From assembly GCA_036898135.1 (NCBI GenBank), contig JBAHVR010000321.1, positions 43,501 to 107,500 of the forward strand: a DNA stretch of 64,000 nt. Direction: 5' to 3'. Below are positions 20,149-31,379 of the stretch, piece by piece. Source of the stretch: Oncomelania hupensis. Its lineage: Eukaryota; Mollusca; Gastropoda; Littorinimorpha; Pomatiopsidae. How positions within the stretch are numbered: position 1 is the first letter of the stretch; each line of letters opens with the position of its first letter. Under the pieces are notes generated by a model. That model did not search any database, was not told where the DNA came from, and saw nothing but the letters and a program-made list of their open reading frames with translations. The position numbers and the translations under genes are program-made.

Positions 20149-21176
20149 TCAGTATCGGGTGTGGCCACCGTTTGCATCAATGCAGTCTTGGCATCGTTGT
20201 CTCATGGACCGTATCAGGTTATGGAGGATGTTTCCTGGGATGGCCAACCACTCTTGCTGGAGAACTTGGGCTAGAACTTCAAGGTTAGCTCCTGGAGGGA
20301 GGTTTGCCCGTGTCTGTCGACCCAAGACATCCCACAGATGTTCTATGGGGTTCAAATCGGGTGATCGAGCCGGCCAATCCATCCTTATGACGTGCTGTTG
20401 CTGCAGGAAGTCAATGACGATACGCGCTCGGTGGGGTCTGGCATTATCGTCCTGTAGTATGGCACCTTCCCCAATGGCCCGCAGAGCTGGGAGAACCCTA
20501 GGTTGTAGGACGTCATCCCTGTAGCCAATACCGTTTAGGTTGCCATGAATTTGGAGCAGGGGTGTTCTGAAGTTTAATGCGAAGCCACCCCACATCATGA
20601 CAGATCCACCACCAAAGCGGTCATGCTCGCGCACCGTCGCATCAGCAAAACTCTCCCGTGGACGCCTCCAAACATTCACTCGACGGTCGTTGAAAGACAA
20701 GGAGAACCGAGACTCGTCTGTAAAAAGCACCCTTGACCAATGTTGCCTAGTCCACACCAAATGACGCCGAGCCCAGGGAAAACGCGCTGCACGGTGAGTT
20801 GGGCTGAGCAAAGGCCGTACTGCTGGTCGTTTTGATCGCAGGTTTGCCTCGTGTAAACGGATGCGAATTGTCTGGTCGCTGACGTTAACATTGCTGGCTG
20901 CGTGAAGCTGTCTTCTGATGGTGTTTGCTGTAGCGGACCTCATCCTCAGAGCTGACAGGGTGATGAAATGGTCTTGTCTTGCAGTGGTAACGCAGGGGCG
21001 TCCGGACCTTCTTGGTTCTTGGACGCTCCAGTGTTGTTAAAGGGCTCCCGCAGCCTTTGGACAATGGAGTGGGACACTCCCAGCCACCTACCAACGTCTC
21101 TCACCCCCACTCCTTCCTGAAGCCATGCAATAGCTCTGCCTCTATCCACATCAGTCAATTGTCGCCTTGGGGGCAT
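20149..21176 (-). pseudogene. Tc1-like transposase (DD34E), frameshifted
   Basis: The N-terminal part starts MPPRRQLTDVDRGRAIAWLQ at 21176 and holds the paired-like helix-turn-helix (VRDVGRWLGVSHSIVQRL). The rest, from about 21030 to 20149, is in another frame and includes 'VTTARQDHFITLSALR', 'FTDESRFSL' (first D), 'GGGSVMMWGGF' and 'LQDDNARPH' (second D). 'LNPIEHLWD' carries the E, with 34 residues between the second D and E. It ends 'CIDANGGHTRY'. This is a cut-and-paste transposase of the Tc1/mariner group, about 340 residues as usual. One frameshift near 21030 makes it inactive. I could not place the terminal inverted repeats. Confidence 0.9.
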
Positions 21177-21523
21177 GGTTAGAAAAGCAGCAAAAGCGCT
21201 GCCATTTATACCCAGAAAAAAGCGCCGATTGTTGAACTGAACTCACAAAATGCAAGCCTTTCGCATGCAAATCACATTTTAATGTTGAAAAGTTTGCTTT
21301 ATTAGCAAGACAACAGTAAATTAGGGTAACTTTTTTTGTACAAATTGGGTTTGTTTTTCAACACAGTGCAGAAAGTTCAAAACTCGCACATGCGATTACT
21401 TGTCAGAATAAGATTGTTTTGAATGTTACTGTACAGGATACGTTTTGAAATAAGCAATATAAGCGATATTATTGATAGCAGCAAAAAATAATTAATCTAA
21501 ATGAAATATGAGAGTGACCCTTC

Positions 21524-21526
<3 letters not shown>

Positions 21527-21590
<64 letters not shown>
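21527..21590. repeat. (TA)n microsatellite
   Basis: About 30 TA units; a second shorter TA/GATA tract is at 21664-21703. Confidence 0.95.
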
Positions 21591-21591
<1 letters not shown>

Positions 21592-21711
21592 AGAAAAATA
21601 ATTATCCTGCTCTCAAAGGTGGACAAAAGTGAGACATAGTGACTTTCAATTCCATGTGCTTCTTATATATATATAGATAGATAGAGATATATAGATATAG
21701 ATATAATGCGA

Positions 21712-21771
21712 TAGTATTAAATTACACAGAGGAAAAAGGCTACATGAAAAGGACAGTTATGCTTCTATACC
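21712..21771 (+). other. 60-bp exon-like block, copy 2
   Basis: Reads LNYTEEKGYMKRTVMLLYQ and ends at the donor CCAAG|GTAAGTTATA, like 17833-17892. See that entry for the two readings. Confidence 0.4.
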
Positions 21772-21949
21772 AAGGTAAGTTATACCATTAATTCTTATTC
21801 ATATCATACAGTACAAATATTAAAATAGAAGGGCAACGCTCATATGACTCACATGCTCCTTATGAACCTTGCAATATTTAACATGAAAATGAATGCTCAG
21901 TAAAAACAGACTGAAATGGTGGCATTAAATTGCAAAGTAATACCAACTT

Positions 21950-22745
21950 TGATCTTTTTATTTTCTTGACCTTGAGATGACCTTATCCCCCTGCTCCAAA
22001 TACACTCATGTACTATCAAATAAACTGAGCAAAAGTTGTTTTATGTCCCCAAAATGGTGACTTTGGAATGACCTTCATCTTTGGTTACTTTAACCGTGGG
22101 ATGACCTTGACCTTCACGTGACCTATCAGTATAATGATCAAATAACCCAATGTTGCTTACTATGGGTTAAATATTCAGCCATTCTACTAAAAATATATGT
22201 TTTTGCAATGCGTAAAATGACATTGCCCTTGCAGATCAACGGAAAAACAGAATATATATAAAATATCAATCTATTATGTCTACTTACAACAAGTTTGGAC
22301 TTTATAGCTCATAGTTTAGGGTCAAGGGCACTTCAAAATACTAACCTACTTTGGACAGCTCCAGTGCCCTTGACTTTGGAGTGCAGTTGAACAAATTTGC
22401 ACATTATGTGTGTCTCATTGATATCTATCATCCATAAAAAAAATCATGTTTAATATTTATAACTTAGAAAAAAAGAGTTAAATTTTTAGAAAAATTGTCA
22501 TGAAAAAACAACGTTGACTCGGTGACCTTAACCTTGAAGTGAAGTGATGGATACTCATTCATGAGGTATCAGAGGTATACACCATCTCACCAAGTTAGAT
22601 TGTGATAGTTGAAATAGTTTTTGATATATGAATCAACTTAGTTTTTAACAGACCGATGGTGGGAGCAGGACGGCGGACAGACAGACGGACACGTTGATTT
22701 TTTAAAATGTCATTTTTTGACTAATTAGGACTCATCTCGCATAGC
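21950..22745 (+). repeat. TCAAGGTCA-rich dispersed repeat, copy 1
   Basis: About 800 bp with several TGACCTTGA / TGACCT motifs (near 21967, 22081-22100, 22530), ending in 'gacggcggacagacagacgg' and 'aggactcatctcgcatagc'. The same family is at 42057-42450, 50380-50530 and 52905-53440. The 3' segment with (GACA)n is shared by most copies. Non-coding; probably a SINE-like or MITE-like repeat, class unknown. Confidence 0.75.
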
Positions 22746-23255
22746 TTTGCAAAAATTTGGGAACAAATAGGGGATGAATACATAGACTCACATTGCTCAG
22801 CATGCGAGTCAAAAAGGGCATTACAACAGTCAAGTCTAGACAGGATGAAGACAGAGGCCAGAGTCTGAGTGAACTTTTAACGCTACAAAATGCGTTTATC
22901 AAAGAATTGAACTGAATTGAATTGAAATAGTGTCCGTGACTTATTATAAGAAACTTATTATATGACAGTGCAATTTTGATGGAGCACAGAGCTTGTAAAC
23001 AATGCTGGTAATGTTCCTATGAAGTGTGGACAAAATCGGTTGTGTGATATTTTTTTTAATTTAGATATGGCGTGCAGCGGAACGACCGATCGTCCGACAA
23101 ATGGACAGGCCAACTCTTTCTGATTTCCAACAATTACCAGATCAATCTGGAAATACGAGAAGAAGACGATCAAGAAGAAACTGACGATGAAGATTTAGAA
23201 CATAATGATGATTAAGAAACTGAAGATTAGTCGAGCTCACACATCTAACACAACT
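22746..23255. other. Unassigned sequence with possible LINE scrap
   Basis: 22796-22870 read on the minus strand gives a stretch like 'SRLDCCNAL', seen in LINE RT domains, but it is too short to classify. The rest has no signal. Confidence 0.3.
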
Positions 23256-23260
23256 TTAAA

Positions 23261-23326
<66 letters not shown>

Positions 23327-23340
23327 GTTGTTGTTGTTGT
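23261..23340. repeat. (ATT)n microsatellite followed by (GTT)n
   Basis: About 22 ATT units, then five GTT units. Confidence 0.95.
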
Positions 23341-23419
23341 TGTGTTTATATTTGTTCAAAAAATCATTAAATTCATTACCATTGATTGTTAGCTCTTCTT
23401 TTTTTTTCTTCTGTTTCAG

Positions 23420-23797
23420 TCAGTGCCAACCGACTTTCGTGCAGCTTTACCGGATGGGGAGAGCCCTGTACCTTACAGTGTGAAATTTCAATAGATCAAA
23501 TAAAAAACCTTTGTGTTTACAGAAAAAACGTGACACGTTTCCGTAGAAATGGCTTTGTCGCCTGCACAGTGACTGAAACAGAATATGATACTTGTGGTAA
23601 GAAATCAGATAGTTGTTGGTGTGATTTCAATTCAGATATGTCAATGTACGTTTTCAAATACACATTTCGTGGAGATGAACTTGATGACGAAGGGTCATCT
23701 TGGACATGTGAGAGCGAATGTGCTGGTGCTGATTTGGGTAGAAATCCGCTTAACATCACAAGAACCGCCTCGTGCATTAACGTCACACTAAAGGAAC
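23420..23797 (+). CDS. Host gene exon A: cysteine-rich Ig-like ectodomain
   Basis: Preceded by a pyrimidine tract and AG (tttcttctgtttcag) and followed by an excellent donor (GGAAC|GTAAGT). It is 378 bp, phase 1 at both ends, with no stop. The 126 residues hold 11 cysteines, several N-x-S/T sites (NVT, NIT, NVT) and an Ig-like pattern: 'LSCSFTGWGEPCTLQC' at the start, and 'YVFKYTFRGDELDDEGSSW' followed by TC near the end, echoing the W/Y-x-C of Ig domains. It looks secreted or extracellular. I do not recognise a named family. Its phase matches the EGF-like exon at 42714, suggesting both belong to one receptor-like gene. A signal-peptide exon should lie upstream but was not found. Confidence 0.7.
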
Positions 23798-24049
23798 GTA
23801 AGTTGTTGCCTTACATTGTTCTTTTACGCCCGTCTTCTTTACCATAATGTAATGGCATCTCTGCCTCTTTCTCCACGACACCTCTTTTACTCGCTCTCTT
23901 GTTATGTCACCCTCTTTCTACTCATTAGAGACTTAAAGAAGGTATAAGAATATATTCATTTAATAATTTCTATACTATTTACGTCTGTTTATTTGAATTA
24001 GTATTTAACAAAAAAAAGCTATTATAACGTATTACCTAATAGTGGGTGC

Positions 24050-24122
24050 CTCGAATTAGATGCTGAACCGGCCAACGCCTTGAGCATCTCTTGAACTGGA
24101 TAAGCGCAATATAAGAACGATT
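24050..24122 (+). repeat. SINE/LINE 3'-end family
   Basis: 'gaaccggccaacgccttgag' to 'ataagcgcaatataagaacg' resembles 62500-62560 (plus) and 54160-54215 (minus). It is the tail end of a dispersed retroposon family. Confidence 0.55.
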
Positions 24123-24141
24123 CCTATCCTATCCTATCCCG
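24123..24141 (-). mobile_element. RTE-like LINE tail, split from 25231-25510
   Basis: 'tcctatcctatcctatcccg' is the plus-strand view of the (GGATA)n tail seen at the ends of the RTE copies at 34530, 45985 and 48019. Its continuation resumes at 25231 after the inserted LINE. Confidence 0.75.
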
Positions 24142-25230
24142 TAATGAAGGTCCTGGAGCTCCATGTCGACACTAAACTAATTCTGTGGATCACCAGTTTT
24201 CTCACCAATAGAACTCAAGCCGTTTCCTTTCAACACTCTCTCTGGCACCCTAAAAAACTTCTACTGGCTCTCCTCAAGGTACTGTTCTGTCACCGATTCT
24301 GTTCACCCTCTACACTAATGACTGTACTTGCTCTGACGCCTCACCTCTCATCAAATACTCCGACGACACCGCTCTCGAAGACCTTCCCAATTCTGACACT
24401 GTCTACTTTCAACAAGTTAACCGCTTCTGCACATGGTGCAAAGACAACTTTCTTGACCTTAACGTGACGAAGACAAAATAAGTGACGATCGATTTCCGAC
24501 GAGACCCCGCCCCCATCCCCGACCTGTACATAGACGGTGCGAAAGTGGAGAGAGTGACAAACTACAAATACCTGGGGACGATTCTCGACAACAAACTGTC
24601 CTTTGACCAAACCACAGCTGCGATAGAAAAGAAATGCCGACCTCGACTGTACTGCTGTCAGAAACTCCGTTCTTTGAACATCAGCCGACCCATTCTTTCT
24701 TCTTTTTATCGCTGTTTTATTCAATCAGTTTTGACTTTTGGTTTTATCTGCTGGTTTGGAGGGCTAAGTGTAAAGAACAAGAGGGTGCTTGACAGATTGG
24801 TGAGAGTGTGTGCGAGAGTGACGGATGAAAGACAAAACAGTTTGAGAGAACTGCATGAATATCTTGTGGTGAGAAAGGCGGGAGTGGTTATGACAGATAC
24901 TTCACATGTTTTAGTAAAGTATTATGAAATGTTGCCCTCTGGTCCCAGACTGCGTGTGCCTAAATGTTCTCTTGTAAGAACGAAAAACAGTTTTCTCCCA
25001 AAATCTATTGAGTTCTTAAATAAGCGCTAAGTAATATTTTTGTATATGAGATCTTGATGTTTGAGATGTCATTTAATACTGGAAATTTACTATAGATGTA
25101 GCCTACTGTGTACCTTTTTTTAAAACCTATGTATGTATTGTTTTAATGTTTCATACCGATCAGCAATTGTATGTCATAATTTCTCTGTTGAGATTATAAA
25201 GTATTCTTGAACTTGAACTTGAACTTGAAC
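24142..25230 (+). mobile_element. Rex1/CR1-like LINE, 5'-truncated, inserted in an RTE copy
   Basis: The RT second half is in two frames. 24144-24467 covers the region before and around the catalytic site; 'KYSDDTAL' is readable near 24355 in a shifted frame. 24482-25030 is continuous: 'TIDFRRDPAPIPDLYIDG', 'NYKYLGTILDNKLSF' and a C-terminus 'LPSGPRLRVP...LPKSIEFLNKR'. The 3' UTR ends in (CTTGAA)n at 25208-25230. The relative at 28881-27916 has the same C-terminal pattern. An in-frame stop at 24480 and a frameshift make it inactive. Confidence 0.85.
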
Positions 25231-25510
25231 TTAACTCGGGGGTCTTTGGGGCACCACAGATGATCGTTTAACCAGCGTACTCCATCTTTGTCTGTCATCA
25301 GCAACCCTCATGCCTTCACTCAATGTCAAGCCAGTCCATTCTCGAATGTTGTCATCCCACCTCTTTTTCTGTCTCCCTCTTCTTCTACCTCCTTGCATTG
25401 TGCCTTGCAGGATGGTTTTTGCAAGGCCTGATGATCTGGTGACATGGCCGTTTCACCGGAGTTTCCGTTTCTTCACCACTGTGAGCAGGTCATCGTGGGG
25501 AGTTGAGTGC
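25231..25510 (-). mobile_element. RTE-like LINE 3' fragment
   Basis: Matches the C-terminal coding and 3' UTR region of the other RTE copies ('gcaccacagatgatcgttta', 'ccagcgtactccatctttg', 'gtccattctcgaatgttgtc'). With 24123-24141 it forms one insertion split by the Rex1/CR1-like LINE. Confidence 0.85.
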
Positions 25511-26647
25511 GCGGTGACAACTCACATTTACATCAAACACTTGGCTTCCTAGCTCGAGCTTGGAGCCATCTCTAGATCGTAGTTGTTCAGAAATCCTCTC
25601 CATGGGACAGTTCATCAAGAAGCTTCCATCTCGCAGTCTTTTTTATGTCTCTGATCTGTCTAGACACTCCCTCAAACCACTTTTCCACGAAAAAATGAGA
25701 CATCTTTGGGTTTTATTTGATCATTCGAACTATCAAGAAGCGTGCCATGTTTTAAAAACGTCCAGATTCCTTGCCTGTTCGTCTAGTTTCCATGTCGCTG
25801 TCTGAATCATGTTCATGTGTTCGGTCCAGTCCGTCGTAAGTTCTTTTCTATTTTTTTGGTTTTTGTTTGTGTGGTCATTGAAACGTAGGCTCAACGATGG
25901 CAGAAATTAACGGTCACCCTGGGAGAGCTGCCGTGCTAGGGAAGGGACAATGGATGGTCAGTGACGTCCATAGGCCTGGGGCCGCCCCTTATGCCAGACC
26001 CTCTACATTCGCGATTGTGAACCTTTTAGACAGGCCACAACCATCCAGCCTCTGGCCATGCGGAATCAACACAGGCTTGCCTGTATGGGGGAGAATTTTG
26101 GGGAGAAGGAAGGGATTGAAAGAACGAGTAAGACAGAAGAAAGAAAATGGAAAAGCTGCAAAGTTAGTGGAAAGGGATTTAGGGTGGAATAGATTATAGG
26201 TGAAAGGACGGGAAAGGCAGAAGCAAGACAAAAGAGATGAAAAAGAGATGGGTTAGCTTAGTAACCCAGGTAGAGAGGCTGGGGTCCACCCCCGGCACGC
26301 AGAGCTGAGCCTATGGGGCCCGGGAATATTGGGGTCCTGTCTTTTCATGGGGCATTTAAGACAGCTTTTAAAGTTGTTGTCTGTGCTGTCCGAGCATATG
26401 TGGTCATTGTTTATAATATTATTGGTATCGTTACTGAAAATAATAAATCCCAAATAACCCTGCTAACACCAAACCTCCTGGAAGTGCTAGACGCGAAACC
26501 CCCTGATCAATAACAGGTAGGTGTAATATTAACGGACCTAGTGGTGTTGACAGTAGGATTGTATCCTATATGAAATTGTGGGTTGGTGATAACAATATTG
26601 TTATTGTAGTTAGATATTGTTCCTATCCTAAACTGAAGGCCTGAGGG
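25511..26647. other. Unassigned, one 100-codon open frame
   Basis: 25897-26199 (+) encodes MAEINGHPGRAAVLGKGQWM..., ending in a basic stretch. I do not recognise it, and nothing around it supports a gene. The remainder is non-coding. Confidence 0.3.
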
Positions 26648-26655
26648 CAACATAT

Positions 26656-27367
26656 TAGAGGGTGGAACCGGTACGATTTCTCAAACCGGTTTTAACCGGT
26701 TTTTCCAATTGAAAAACCGCGGTTTAAAACCGGTTAACCGGCTAGAAGTTACAACTGGTTACCCCGGGTAAAGGCGGCAGGCAGGCACGATGAATTTTGT
26801 CACCTTTTCGTTGATTTCGGATGCTTTCTTGGAGTTAGCTGGATATACCTGCTTCTTTTTGAGTGCTTCACTGATTGTCATTTGTTTTGTGTCGCCTTTA
26901 CTTGTACTGGCCCCTCCTTCAGTCACAATGCTCACGTCAGCGTCAGCGCTGCTGGTACACGGACTAGATCTAGCATGTAGGACTTGTGGGTCAGATCTAT
27001 TGGGTGCAGGGCCCGCAGGCTTGGCTGGCTTCAGCAGCAGCAAAGGGTGGTGTCGGCGAATGTGTGCATTCAGATTTGAAGTGCCACCGCCAAGTTTAAT
27101 ACTTACACTCTTTACAGTAACCGGTATTATGGTCAACCTTTCCTGCTTCTGTCTCTCGCAGTAGAAAGAATCTCTAAATGTCAGCTTTCCCACGCGTGTT
27201 CGCTACGAATTTCTCTGTTTCTGCCATTTTGCTAGTGCTTTACGGGACGAGTGATGTCCCTTAGAAAAACCGCGGTTTTCCGGTTTTTTAAGGTCAAACC
27301 GGTTTACCGAACCGTGAGAAAGTCGAACCGATTTTAACCGGAAAACCGGTAAAACCGAACACCCCTA
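26656..27367 (-). mobile_element. hAT-family DNA transposon remnant (ZBED-like)
   Basis: 712 bp flanked by a perfect 8-bp duplication CAACATAT (26648-26655 and 27368-27375), the hAT hallmark. Ends read inward are TAGAGGGTGGAACCGG and TAGGGGTGTTCGG, a hAT-style TAGRGGTG start. Both subterminal regions are crowded with AACCGGTT palindromes. Inside is the N-terminal part of a hAT transposase on the minus strand; the catalytic core is missing, so this is a short deletion derivative. Confidence 0.9.
26759..27193 (-). pseudogene. hAT transposase N-terminus with broken BED zinc finger
   Basis: The frame reads 'LGGGTSNLNAHIRRHHP', the C-terminal half of a BED zinc finger, then a Ser/Pro-rich linker and 'TISEALKKKQVYPANSKKAS', which matches the start of the hAT core region. 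The expected first finger half, C-K-E-C, is present at 27105-27116 but in a different frame, so a small indel splits the finger. The open frame upstream (MGKLTFRDSFYCERQ) is therefore not the true N-terminus. BED fingers bind the transposon ends. The RNase H-like catalytic domain and dimerisation region are absent. Confidence 0.8.
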
Positions 27368-27375
27368 CAACATAT

Positions 27376-27915
27376 ACAATCCTAAACCAATTACATAATC
27401 TACTGTTCATCTGGCGTACTTTAATGTGTCTTGATATCTCTTGATACTCGCCGGTAAATCAACTGCCAATTTAATACAATCCTCGACATTTGCTAAAACT
27501 TGTTTCTGAGAATCAAAGCTAGTTCCCTTCCTTATCATATTACTTAGAGTTTGGGCCTGTGAGCCAAGAATGCACCAGGCGTAAGTACGATTAGACTCAT
27601 TCAGCCGTTCGATCCCACTTTGAGTTAATCTGCTTGACGTGTATAATATGAATGTGCTGTATGCGTTTGCTCGTTTTCGTCTGATATAAATTAATCGAAC
27701 TTGGCTGTTGTGACTAAATGCACGGCACGTAAGGCCCTGTGTATAAATTACCCACATCTATCTAAAGTTGCCATTCTGTGATTGTGGTCTAGTTTTTGTC
27801 TAAAGTCCGGTCTAGGATCAAATCAAAATTCATTGCAAAGCCTTTGAAACGCTTTCTTGTCAAATATGTTGTTAAAGGGAATAAAGTTTTTGTCTGTGGG
27901 CAACGAACCTGAAGT
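27376..27915 (-). other. Unidentified 116-codon open frame
   Basis: 27757-27407 (-) reads with protein-like composition in its second half ('SQAQTLSNMIRKGTSFDSQK', 'VEDCIKLAVDLPASIKRY'). I do not recognise a family and see no splice or start evidence. It may be a piece of a retroelement Gag. Confidence 0.3.
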
Positions 27916-28881
27916 TCAGACAACGATTCAACGATTCAACGAAGTTTATTGGCCAAATTGACATAAAACATGCACATGGAATATGTTGCGATGTGGCAGT
28001 AACATTCATAAAACATACATGCAAACACACGTTTACCAGCTAATAAAATACCTATCAAGCGTGCACACATACACACGCAAACAACAAATAGTAAAAATAA
28101 ACAAGTAGGTGCCAGTGGATTATCACATGACGTCAGTTACAGCATTATGAATTTGACATTATGAGAAATTTAAAGCGAGAGCAGCCTCTGGAAAAAAAGA
28201 ATATCTAAAACGGTTTGTTCTGGTTTTGAGGGCTCTGAAGCGCCTGCCGGACGGGAGGAGCTCGAACAGATGGCCGGCTGGGTGTGAGGGGTCAGCTGTG
28301 ATGTTTCTAGCTCTACGGACCAAGCGCGTGTTGTAGATCGAGGCGACAGATGGAAGTTCGCACCCGATAACTCTGGACGCGTGTTTCACGATGCGCTCAA
28401 GTTGCACTTTGTCCTCATCAGTGGCACCACCAAACCAGATAGTGATGCCAAAGCAGAGGATGCTTTCGATCACTGCGCGATAGAACTGCGTCAGGACTTT
28501 TGCAGGCAACCTGAACTTCTTGAGTTGCCTCAAGAAGTGCAGGCGCTGTTGGCACTTTTTGATGGTGGGGGTGATGTTGTTTCCCCATGACAAGTCGTTC
28601 GAAATGACTGTGCCTAAAAATTTGAACTCTTCGACTTGTTCAACACTTTCACCGTTGATCACAAGAGGTGAAAGTGGATCTTTAATTCTCCGAAAATCGA
28701 CAATCATTTCTTTTGTTTTTGAAACGTTGAGCTCGAGGTTGTTCTCTGAGCACCAGTCAACCAACCGTTCGACCTCATCCCGATAGGCGGTCTCGTCGTC
28801 TTTGCTAATCAGGCCCTCAATGGTGGTGTCATCAGAAAATTTAATGACATGAACGGATGGAACATGTGACAACCGTCTCAT
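27916..28881 (-). mobile_element. Rex1/CR1-like LINE, 5'-truncated
   Basis: Continuous frame 28881-28159: 'VHVIKFSDDTTIEGL' (catalytic SDD), 'LELNVSKTKEMIVDFRR', 'EFKFLGTVISNDLSW', 'LCFGITIWFGG', and the end 'LLPSGRRFRALKTRTNRF'. The 3' UTR ends in short direct repeats (TTGAATCG) near 27920-27945, the usual tail for this group. Only the second half of RT remains, as expected from 5' truncation on insertion. It is oriented opposite to the host gene and related to 24142-25230. Confidence 0.9.
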
Positions 28882-29165
28882 TTAAAAATATAAGTGGAAC
28901 AGGAAAAGAGACTTTAACATAGTATCTGGATGATTAAGGTGATAAACATAAGAAATGCCGCAACCGTTTGTAGCACACGACATGGCAAAATTAACCTGAC
29001 TCTGAAAGAACTGCATACCACCATTGTATAGCCATTGGTTAGCTTAAAAATCGTTCGTAAGGTTAACGTAATGATTAAAAATATTAATATTTCAAAATGA
29101 ACTTTGGGGCTCACAATTATAGTGAGCTTGTTTAGATCAACTGATTTTTCATAGTAATAAGGCCC
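28882..29165. other. Unassigned sequence
   Basis: No gene or repeat family recognised between the LINE and the solo LTR. Confidence 0.4.
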
Positions 29166-30880
29166 TGTCAAAGCCCCCCCTTACGGTCCTTCGTTTCTCT
29201 TACCATAAAGGGGAACTCTGAGCAGTGTATGCAACCATACGTGAACAACGGATGAATAGATAGAGACAAGTATTACGTTGGCAAAATAAAACAACAATTT
29301 ATTCACATGAACATAACATGGAGTCGTAAATGAATAACTAAAATTTATAAAGGTGATAAAATCAAACGACAGAATGAAATGTTCTTTGTTTTAAATAAAT
29401 TAAATGGTTCTACACAGTATTCGCGTTCAGTCTCTTTGTTTTCCTTTTCTACTGTTCACTCATTGTTCGCACACAACCTATGCACTGTTTACAAATTTGT
29501 TGCTACTACTGTTATAACGATTTCAGTTCACAAGTCCCATTTTACAAATACATATCACACTCCTGCGATCAAACCTTTGCAATACGAAATTGCATAATAA
29601 CAAAAACGTCCCGAAGACACTAGAGCATGAACTCGCTCAACGCAGGAGTGAAATGTATATATGTCCCGGGAACACAGTAGGCAAATAAACTAAAAATTGT
29701 CAATGCACTAGATGTAATCGATAAGTGCATACACCTCGAATGTCACTGGGACTGTAGCTGCTACGATTAGATGCATCCGCCGTGGTCATCCAATATTTCA
29801 AAGTCTGTGGTTAAGAAGCGAAGGCAAAAAGTTCACTGGCAAAAAGTCTATTATAATACAATCGGTGAAAAGTGATGGTAAAACCAAAAACAAAGTCGAA
29901 GTTAAAGTTGAAGTTGAAGGTAAAATCGAAGTTGAAGATGAAACCAAAGGCAAAAAGCGAAAGGTACACTGCAACATAACCCATACAAAATCTTCTAAGA
30001 ATTTGAGTAACAATTTATACATGCTTCCTGATGCAATTGAAAACTCAACCATTTTCCTTAATAATAATAATCGCTAACTCTTGTATTGTAACAATCACAA
30101 ATGTAAATCTAACGCATGTATGAATGAATGACTGCAACCTTGAATGTTTTGTATGCTTGGAAAAATAATGATTGTAATAAATATGGTATCACTTATTCGA
30201 GTATAATACTTCCCCATAATATTTTAGCCCCACAACATAATGATAACCAACAATGACACGACAAAATACGGACCACAGAAATAAATGACAACAAAGAGAC
30301 ACCCGACTAGCCAGTGAAAACACCCAAGTCCACACTTACTCAACTACCCGTGGATACGGTGATGCGGCTAAGGTCGGATACGTCTCTTCATCCGCAGCAT
30401 TCCTTTTGGTACAGGTAGGTCAACGGTCAGGTCTACTAGTCGTCTCGATCTTCATTGACTAAAACAAACAGTCGAACTTGCACCAGTTTCAAGGTCGAAC
30501 TCTTTCTCCCTCATCGTTCTCAAACGACTTCTGGTGAAAACTCAAGTTCTTGTCGTAGGGCACCGCTACGTGAGGATATCACGTACGTATTTCCTTAAGC
30601 GTACAGTTGACGGATAAAGGCTTAGCAGGGACGAAAAACGATTCAACACACTGCTCCTAGATTCACTGTTCCTGGGACCTCCATGTAACGACCAAATACC
30701 TGTCTTCTTTCTCTTTCGTCATTTCCTCTTTTCTACGACAATAAGTTACGTCACACTTTTCATTTACTTTTGTCCCGGCTTATTCAAAGGCACACAAAAC
30801 GATGATTCATAGGCACTTGCGAGAAGACCACCTATCTACAAACAATAATATAAAGTTCAAACTGAGTGTGGGTCGTGACA
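29166..30880 (-). mobile_element. Solo LTR of the gypsy-type family
   Basis: Begins TGTCAAAGCC and ends GGTCGTGACA like the LTRs at 5045-6388 and 11664-13007. Flanked by a perfect 5-bp duplication GGCCC (29161-29165, 30881-30885), which confirms the LTR borders. Lacks internal sequence, so it arose by recombination between two LTRs. Carries about ten substitutions against the full-length LTRs and an extra 371-bp block. Confidence 0.95.
29969..30339. other. 371-bp block present only in the solo LTR
   Basis: Lies between 'gaaaggtaca' and 'tcaactaccc', which are adjacent in the other two LTRs. AT-rich, no inverted ends or clear duplication. Either an insertion here or a segment lost from the other lineage. 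Confidence 0.8.
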
Positions 30881-30885
30881 GGCCC

Positions 30886-31250
30886 CATAGCGTACTTTGC
30901 AGCTTTGTTATATTTATAAGGTGCATACATTTCTTAAAATATTAAAAATATGTTTGTAACTTTTGAATCTGTAAAATCCGGTGTACCTATTCAGCTCCGC
31001 CATCCTATTGACAATACAAACAGCGATCTGAAAGTAATCCTACACGAAATATTATACACAGTAAAATGGGTTAATATAAGCCAAGATCTAACAACAAATG
31101 GATAGAGATTAATTAAAAAACGATATATACAAGACGGCTATTATGATTTCTGCAGACTGACTGGAGAACTGTTTAAATCGAAGCAAAAATGAACCCTGCT
31201 ATCTTGAGAGTAACTCAAAGTTTCAATAAAGGATAGCATAAAGACATTCG
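30886..31250. other. Unassigned sequence
   Basis: AT-rich with no recognised feature. Confidence 0.4.
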
Positions 31251-31316
31251 GTCCTGATTTGGCTCGGAAGAGTCCGCTGGACCTAAAGCAACAATAAATC
31301 AATCAATCAATAAAGA
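31250..31316 (+). repeat. Retroposon tail (CCTGATTTGGCTC family)
   Basis: 'ggtcctgatttggctcggaa' plus '(aatc)n' at the end. The same motif ends the LINE at 38484-38502 and the 600-bp repeat copies at 44728, 52585, 56067 and 61305. Confidence 0.7.
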
Positions 31317-31379
31317 CATTACAAGTGTTACTCTCATGCCAAAGCTGGCAGAAATACTAGGTTTCACTCCTCCAAAGGA

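Noticed and set aside
20149..20943. Intact active Tc1-like transposase
   Set aside because: The catalytic part is open, but the DNA-binding N-terminus is in another frame and terminal inverted repeats could not be found.
25897..26199. Host gene of 100 residues
   Set aside because: No recognised domain, splice signal or context. Kept only as an unassigned open frame.
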